Source: Anaeramoeba flamelloides (lineage: Eukaryota; Metamonada; Anaeramoebidae). From it: 64,000 nucleotides of DNA. This document shows positions 58,855 to 64,000 of this stretch, piece by piece. The stretch lies in NCBI GenBank assembly GCA_027625915.1, contig JANTQA010000023.1, positions 5,642,001 to 5,706,000 on the forward strand, read 5' to 3'. A program made the position numbers and the translations under genes. Position 1 is the first letter of the stretch; each line of letters opens with the position of its first letter. The notes under the pieces are model-generated. The model saw only the letters and a list, made by a program, of their open reading frames with translations. It ran no database searches and was not told the DNA's origin.

Positions 58855-59212
58855 ATGAAAATTATTATTTTCAAAACTCTAGTAAACCTCTATAAAAATC
58901 TCATGTTATTCAAAATAAGAATATCAACTAAAAATATCAGTGAGTTAAATGGGTATTCTATAAATACCCCACTTGAATGGAATTTAGGTAGGTTTATTAG
59001 TCTAGTTCGGAAAAATTATTTGGTTATAAAAATAAAGGTTTTAATCTTAAATTAAAGATATTATTTTTCATTTTCCAGGTATATTACCAATTAAAAATCT
59101 TTTCAGTGATTTTTTTCATGTCAGGTATTTTTTTTTCAATACTCTAATATGAACCTTTTCCTTCTTTTAAATACAAAGACACACAAGTTATTCTATTATG
59201 GAGAACCTTTAA
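58855..59212 (+). CDS. possible 70-residue protein from three small exons
   Basis: An ATG at 58855 opens a frame to 58987, where a GTAGGT donor follows in phase 1. TTTTCCAG at 59071-59078 starts a 46-nt exon (59079-59124) that ends in phase 2 at a GTATTT donor. AAATACAAAG leads to a last exon (59179-59212) ending TAA. All three junctions are in phase and the middle exon has no stop. The product includes ISELNGYSINTPLEWNLG, ILPIKNLFSDFFHVR and HTSYSIMENL, with balanced composition unlike the random frames nearby. I recognise no family. It follows the DUF4185-like gene by 1.3 kb on the same strand, so it could also be a remnant or a far exon. Introns would be 91 and 54 bp. Confidence 0.35.
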
Positions 59213-61946
59213 TTTGTATCAACTTAGACTGTACGACTTTATATATATATATATATATATAAAAGTAGATAAAAAGATTAAATAGAATATCCCTTGATTA
59301 TATCACATTTATTTATTTTACTTGGTAAAAATTATGGAAATATTCATTTTGTAATATTTTTACTGGTTTGGATCCTGGCTTTTTTATTTAATACATTTTT
59401 ATTATTACCTTTTTATTATTTTTATTCTTTCTTTTTCGTATAGTATTGTATCTCTCTTTTACTTCAATATAATAAATAATAAAAATAAACATCAAAATTA
59501 GAAATTTCAATAATTTTTATTTTATTTTTATTTTTTTTTCCTTTTACTTATTTTCTTTCGAAAGTGATCTAAGACCGCCAAAAATAAACCAAATATTAAT
59601 GTATTTGTTTATTAGAAATAAATCAACGTTGTTGTCAATTCTTTAAATGTTTCTGAACTTTTGATTAGTTAAATAGTATTAATTGTTGATCTTTTTAATT
59701 CAGAATTATACTTTGTGTAGTGAAAAAATCCAAATAATTTTGGAAAAAAATCTAAATCTGTGTAGCAAATTTAAAGGATGAACTGGTCCAATATTTTGAT
59801 GTTGAAGAATTACGCAATAGCTTTCTTAATTTATCTTGAAATGTAGTTTAATGTAAAAAAAATTGATTTTATTAAATAAATTAAAAAATTCACAAAAAGA
59901 TTATTTTGACAAATTATTTTTAAATATTTGAAATAGAATGATGCTACAATTACCCTTATAAAAAAGAAACCAAAACTAATCATTTTTTTTTTTGTTTTTT
60001 ATGTTGATAATTATTGAGTATATCTTGAAACTTTGAAAAATTAAAAAAAAAATGTTACGTTTCAATGGTTCTAAAAAATACTTTTTTAAATGCAGGTAGA
60101 TTATTAGTATTTTCTATATCAATTTTTAGATTTGGAAAATTAATTAAAAAAAATTACAAAATGATAATTTTAATCTGTGATTGTTATTAAAAAATCTAAT
60201 TTTTGGATTTATATTATTGAAGAATTAAATTAACAAAAATGTCTTCTGTTTAGCGCTAGGTTTTTTTAATTTTCATAATAAAAGGAAAAATTCAGAAATT
60301 TTCTTTTTATTTCTGAAATAAAAAATAACTACAGTTAGATTTTCTGGGATTTAATAGAATAGTGTAAAATCATATATTTTGCTCAATTATTTTGAATTCT
60401 GGAAAATCTCGGCACTTTACGGCACTTGACGGTACTCTACGTCATTTTCTAAAATCCTTAATTTATAATTTTTAAAATAAAAAGAAAATTTATTTAATTT
60501 TCTTTTTATTTCGAAAAAGTAAAAAAAAAAACTGTTAGCTTTACTTGAGTTTTCTGTTTATTTGTAAAAAAATTGATTTTCGTTAGTTTTTTTTTGAGTT
60601 TTCTATTTATTTGGTAAATTTATTGATTTTTGTTAGGTTTTTTTGAGTTTTCTATTTTATTTGTAAAATCTATAGATTTCCAATAGGTTTTTTTTACTTT
60701 TTGATATAAAATGAAAATTTATTAAAATTTTCTGTTTATTTCAAAAAGTAAAAAAAAAACCAAGAACATTTCACAAATAAATTAGAAACCTTAAAAAAAA
60801 CCTATAACACTTTACAAATAAAATAGAAAACCTCAAAAAAACCTAGGAACTTGAGAAATACTCCCAGTAACTCAAAAATTATATTTTGTTTTTTTTTACA
60901 TCCTAGTTTGAATATAGACAAGATTAAAATTCATAGGGTAACTTGATTTTATAAAAATTACAAGAATAACTTTTATTTCTAAACAAAGACAAAGAAAAAA
61001 GATAAAGAAAATTAAGAAATAATAAAAAAAAAAGTAAAAACTTGATTGAAAAGTGAATTTAATTTGTTTACACCCAAGTGTTGAATATTTTGTTAGTTGT
61101 TTCCTGTTATTTAGTAAATTTATTTGGATCTGGACAAAAATTTATTTAAATAAAGATGTTCTAACTATTTGATAAAATCAATAAGGTTATTAAATTAAGT
61201 TATAATTTTGGGCTTTATTGATACAACAAATTCTTTTAAACAAACGTATTAACAATAAGTATATGTTTTCTAAATTTTCTTTTTGTTAAATTCTTTTCTT
61301 TTCGTATAAATTTGTTTATTTGTATATATATATATATATATATATAATTTAGAAGTTTCCCAAAACTTGTTTGTACAAAATACAAGTCTGAAATACCAAC
61401 TCAGTAACATTCACCCATCCCAAATTCAAACTCGGGAGAATGTAGAAAGACCGATTTCAGTTAAGTTTCAAATTGCTTCAGTTTAATTCAGGTAGATTCA
61501 GTTAATTTGTATTTGTTCAAGATCTAACCAGAACAAGTTTACAAATTCTTATAATGAATTTTTCTGGCTTTTACTACCTCCAAACACGAAAAAAGTAAAA
61601 AAAAAAAAAAAAAAAAAGTAAAGAGGAAAACAAACAACCCAATAAAGAGAAATTGGAAAAAGTAAAAAGTCTAAAAAATAAAATTGTTTTATATTTTTAT
61701 AATTGTATGAAAAACATCAATGTTTTAATGCTTGAGCATCAAAAATTGTAAAAGGAATCATATTTTCATTAAAATAAAAAAAAAAAGATTAAAATTAAAA
61801 ACAAAATTTAAATTTATTTATATAAATAATAAATATTGTTAGTTATATTTATTAAATTATTCACAATTATATTGATTAATCACAAAATTTTTATTTTATT
61901 TTTTTAAAAATTTTTTCTTAAATTGTTAAATAATGATTTTATTTTT
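59213..61946. other. 2.7 kb spacer
   Basis: No gene is supported. It contains TA microsatellites near 59238-59262 and 61322-61346, and family P locus 5 (60240-60860). The segment 61380-61560 is less AT-rich (for example CTCAGTAACATTCACCCATC and GATCTAACCAGAACAAG) with no coding frame. Confidence 0.45.
60240..60860. repeat. palindromic repeat family P, locus 5
   Basis: Contains the CTGGAAAATCTCGGCACTTT and ACGGCACTTGACGGTACT signature. About three tandem units of a GAGTTTTCTATTTATTTG-like word follow at 60545-60690. They pair with inverted CAAATAAAATAGAAAACCTC-like words at 60775-60845 around a TCTGTTTATTTCAAAAAGTA core. The whole block can fold back on itself. Confidence 0.7.
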
Positions 61947-62614
61947 TTAATTTTTTTCAGGTAAATTTCCTTGCCTTTCTGAAAGAACATCTCTCCAAGT
62001 TCTAACTTTTGTTTGAGAATAAAATAATTCTATTTTTCTTTGAACAACTTGAGTCTTTAATTCACTGGATTTTTTCGCTTGTTTTTTTTTTTCATGAGCA
62101 TATTTTTGGATTTGTTGATAAAAATCAAGTGATGTATCATGATCGTTAAATAAAAGGAATATGGTTTTATTGGAATCTTTACCATAGAGCAACCCGATTT
62201 TGCCTCTTCTTGTTTTTTTAATTTTGTGAAGAAAAATAAATCCAATTACATATTCTAATTCAAATTGATCGCCTCCATTAAAAAAAATTCCTCGTTTTGG
62301 TGAGCAAATCCATAACTGTTCTGTTAATAAATGAACCTTGAAAGGAATAATGGACTTTTCAACCATTTCGTCACGCTTTTCAAAGACTACTGCATCATAG
62401 CTTTTAATGAATTTACAAGCTGGGCTCTTTGAGATATGATTCAATTTTAAATCATTGTATATTAAACTTTGTTTAATACTTTCCATCTGTTGAATATTTT
62501 CAAAATCTCTTTTACCTTCATTAACCTTTGTCGTAACTTCAACTATCATTTTGTATGCATTTTGAATTTGATCATAATCGTAATGAAAAACTGGCGTATT
62601 TTTGCATAGTTGCT
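61947..62614 (-). CDS. RhoGEF (Dbl family), C-terminal DH end plus PH domain, partial
   Basis: The last exon of a guanine-nucleotide exchange factor for Rho-family GTPases; the 5' part lies beyond the right edge or in the unread 62.6-64 kb. The frame opens at an acceptor TTTTTTTAG (62615-62623). It runs QLCKNTPVFHYDYDQIQNAY, KMIVEVTTKVNEGKRDFEN and IQQMESIKQSL, which fits the last DH helix and its run into PH. A PH-like domain follows: FIKSYDAVVFEKRDEM, PFKVHLLTEQLWICSPKR, FELEYVIGFIFLHKI, TIFLLFNDHDTSLDFYQQI and QKYAHEKKKQ, with the final amphipathic helix typical of PH. The tail TKVRTWRDVLSERQGNLPEK ends at the stop. The ATG at 62549 is probably internal. I could not identify the upstream exon. 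Confidence 0.72.
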
Positions 62615-64000
62615 CTAAAAAAATTATATATCTATTATATTTGTAATTGTATTTTGAAAAAAAATTAAAGAAACAATTAATAAAATCAATAAGAAAATGA
62701 AAAAAGAATAAAAAAGGAATAACGGCAAATTGATTATGAATTTAATCTATTTATTTTCATTAGTATCTCGATTTTTGAATATTTATATTATCAAAAATTA
62801 TTATCAAAATTTAGATGCTATTTTTATAAAAAATGAATTATACAAATAAATTTGAAAGGATCACATCTATTTGAACGAGATTTCTACCAAAATTTATTTT
62901 TGATTTTTATTAATAAACTTTGTTTCAATCAAAGGGTCTCTCCAAAAAAAAAACATTTTTTTCAAATATCAATTATTATTTATAATTAACCTTTGAAGAA
63001 ACAAATAAGAAATAAGAAGAATTATACACATTAAAGGAAAGTTGATATTCTGTTTAAAGTAAAAATAAAAAATCAATATATTTTCTTAAAAATTGAAAAA
63101 CTTAAATTCTTAGTTTCACATTGAGAAAAAAACACAATGTCAATTTTGATCTTCGATAGAAGATCAAATAACATTCCAATAGAAATCAATAGGATTTTTC
63201 TACAATCATTTTTACTGTTTCAATATCATCCAAATAAAACTTTTTTATCAAGTAACTATAGATCTTGCAATAAAAAAAAAATTTTTTTTAAATCAATTAT
63301 GCTATCAAAAAAAAATCAAATGAAAATTGAAAAAAGAAAAAATGATTTCTATTTTGAAATTTCCAAAATTAATTTTTTCTTATAATATCAATTCAAACAC
63401 TTTAAACACATGTAATTCACTCATAAAAACTGGGTACCTTTGACTGGAAAATTGTTTATAACCAATATTAAATGTTATTTAGAACCCCGATTTTACCCAA
63501 TTCTATCAAAAAAATGAACAACCTAATTCAGATTTTTTTTAATTTACTAAACAAAAATGAAAAATTTGTTCTGCTCTCTCCATAATTTTTTTATGTTAGA
63601 AAACTAAATCAGGTTTAAAATTCTTCTAATAACTGTTTCTAGATACACTAGTTTCTCGACACTCTTTGAATTAGAAGATACAAATTTTGTCAATTCAAAA
63701 TTCTCTCTTTAACAGATTAATTGTTTGTTTTTTTTAACATTTAACCCTTAATAATAAATCCTCTCCTATACATTTTTTTGTTCTTCTCGTTTCAAAATTT
63801 TTAACACATCTTGTTTTTCTTTTGATTTTTCTTTTCTTATTTTTTGATTTTATTGTTTGTTTGATAAAGTCTTGAGAATTGTTAATATTACATAAAACTA
63901 CATGGTTCTGTTATAATATATTTTTTTAATTTTCATTAACAAGATTTTATCTCAATTTTTGATTTTTGGTGAATCAATATTTTTGAATTGGAGTTTATTT
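62615..64000. other. probable intron of the RhoGEF gene / right edge
   Basis: No DH-coding sequence was found here, so the next exon upstream is likely beyond 64000. It contains a copy of family R at 63590-63800. The 82-codon plus frame at 63137-63385 is lysine/isoleucine-rich and unsupported. Confidence 0.45.
63590..63800. repeat. dispersed repeat family R, copy near right edge
   Basis: Shares TTCTTCTAATAACTGTTTCT, TTTGAATTAGAAGATACAAA, TTCAAAATTCTCTCTTTAAC and AACATTTAACCCTTAATAAT with the copy at 36300-36545, and as reverse complement with 44455-44630. Non-coding. Confidence 0.7.

Noticed and set aside
59238-59262. (TA)n tracts here and near 61322-61346 as possible origin or centromere signals
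   Set aside because: Simple microsatellites are common in such AT-rich DNA and nothing else supports a special role.
1-64000. tRNA, rRNA, CRISPR arrays, virus-derived elements
   Set aside because: I searched by eye for tRNA B-box-like words, regular spacer arrays, and capsid, integrase or polymerase motifs and found none that hold up; a covariance-model tRNA scan would settle the tRNA question.

Overview
The window comes from a very AT-rich eukaryotic nuclear genome, most likely a free-living protist. Genes have spliceosomal introns with GT...AG ends (donors mostly GTAAGT, GTAAAA, GTAATT or GTAACA), the standard genetic code, long A/T homopolymers, and proteins carrying Lys/Glu, Asn/Asp or Gly low-complexity runs. 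The style recalls Anaeramoeba-type metamonads or amoebozoans, but nothing here fixes the taxon. I saw no bacterial operon, CRISPR array, rRNA, recognisable tRNA, or virus-derived element.

Layout from left to right: RBR-type E3 ubiquitin ligase with N-terminal UBA (minus, about 2.8-4.7 kb); BAR-domain protein (minus, 8.66-16.02 kb) whose exons are separated by an intron of about 6 kb; histone H2A (minus, 16.67-17.10 kb); TBCK-like pseudokinase/TBC/rhodanese protein (plus, 18.63-21.85 kb); LMBD1-like lysosomal membrane protein (plus, 24.45-29.13 kb) with a 3 kb intron; dihydropyrimidine dehydrogenase (plus, 32.82-36.04 kb); a DEK1-like multi-pass transmembrane calpain (plus, about 39.9-50.2 kb); a membrane-anchored DUF4185/DUF5005-like propeller protein (plus, 53.49-57.52 kb) with a 2.8 kb intron; a possible 70-residue, three-exon small protein (plus, 58.86-59.21 kb); and the C-terminal DH/PH part of a RhoGEF (minus, 61.95-62.61 kb) that runs off the right edge.

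The genes look like ordinary housekeeping and endomembrane/cytoskeleton genes with no evident shared pathway. Several touch membrane traffic and signalling (TBCK, BAR, RhoGEF, LMBD1, calpain), but nothing in the sequence links them.

The most striking layer is the non-coding one. Long introns and spacers hold at least six families of short inverted-repeat, MITE-like elements. These include TA-flanked families of about 166 bp and 196 bp, an element of about 390 bp with long terminal inverted repeats, a modular palindrome family found at five loci, a 2.1 kb element inside an intron, and a 1.29 kb element. The 1.29 kb element has 5-bp target duplications, 19-bp terminal repeats and subterminal clusters of the octamer ATCGCGAT; a second, older copy shows these sites decayed mainly through CpG-type transitions. 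No transposase gene for any of them is visible here.
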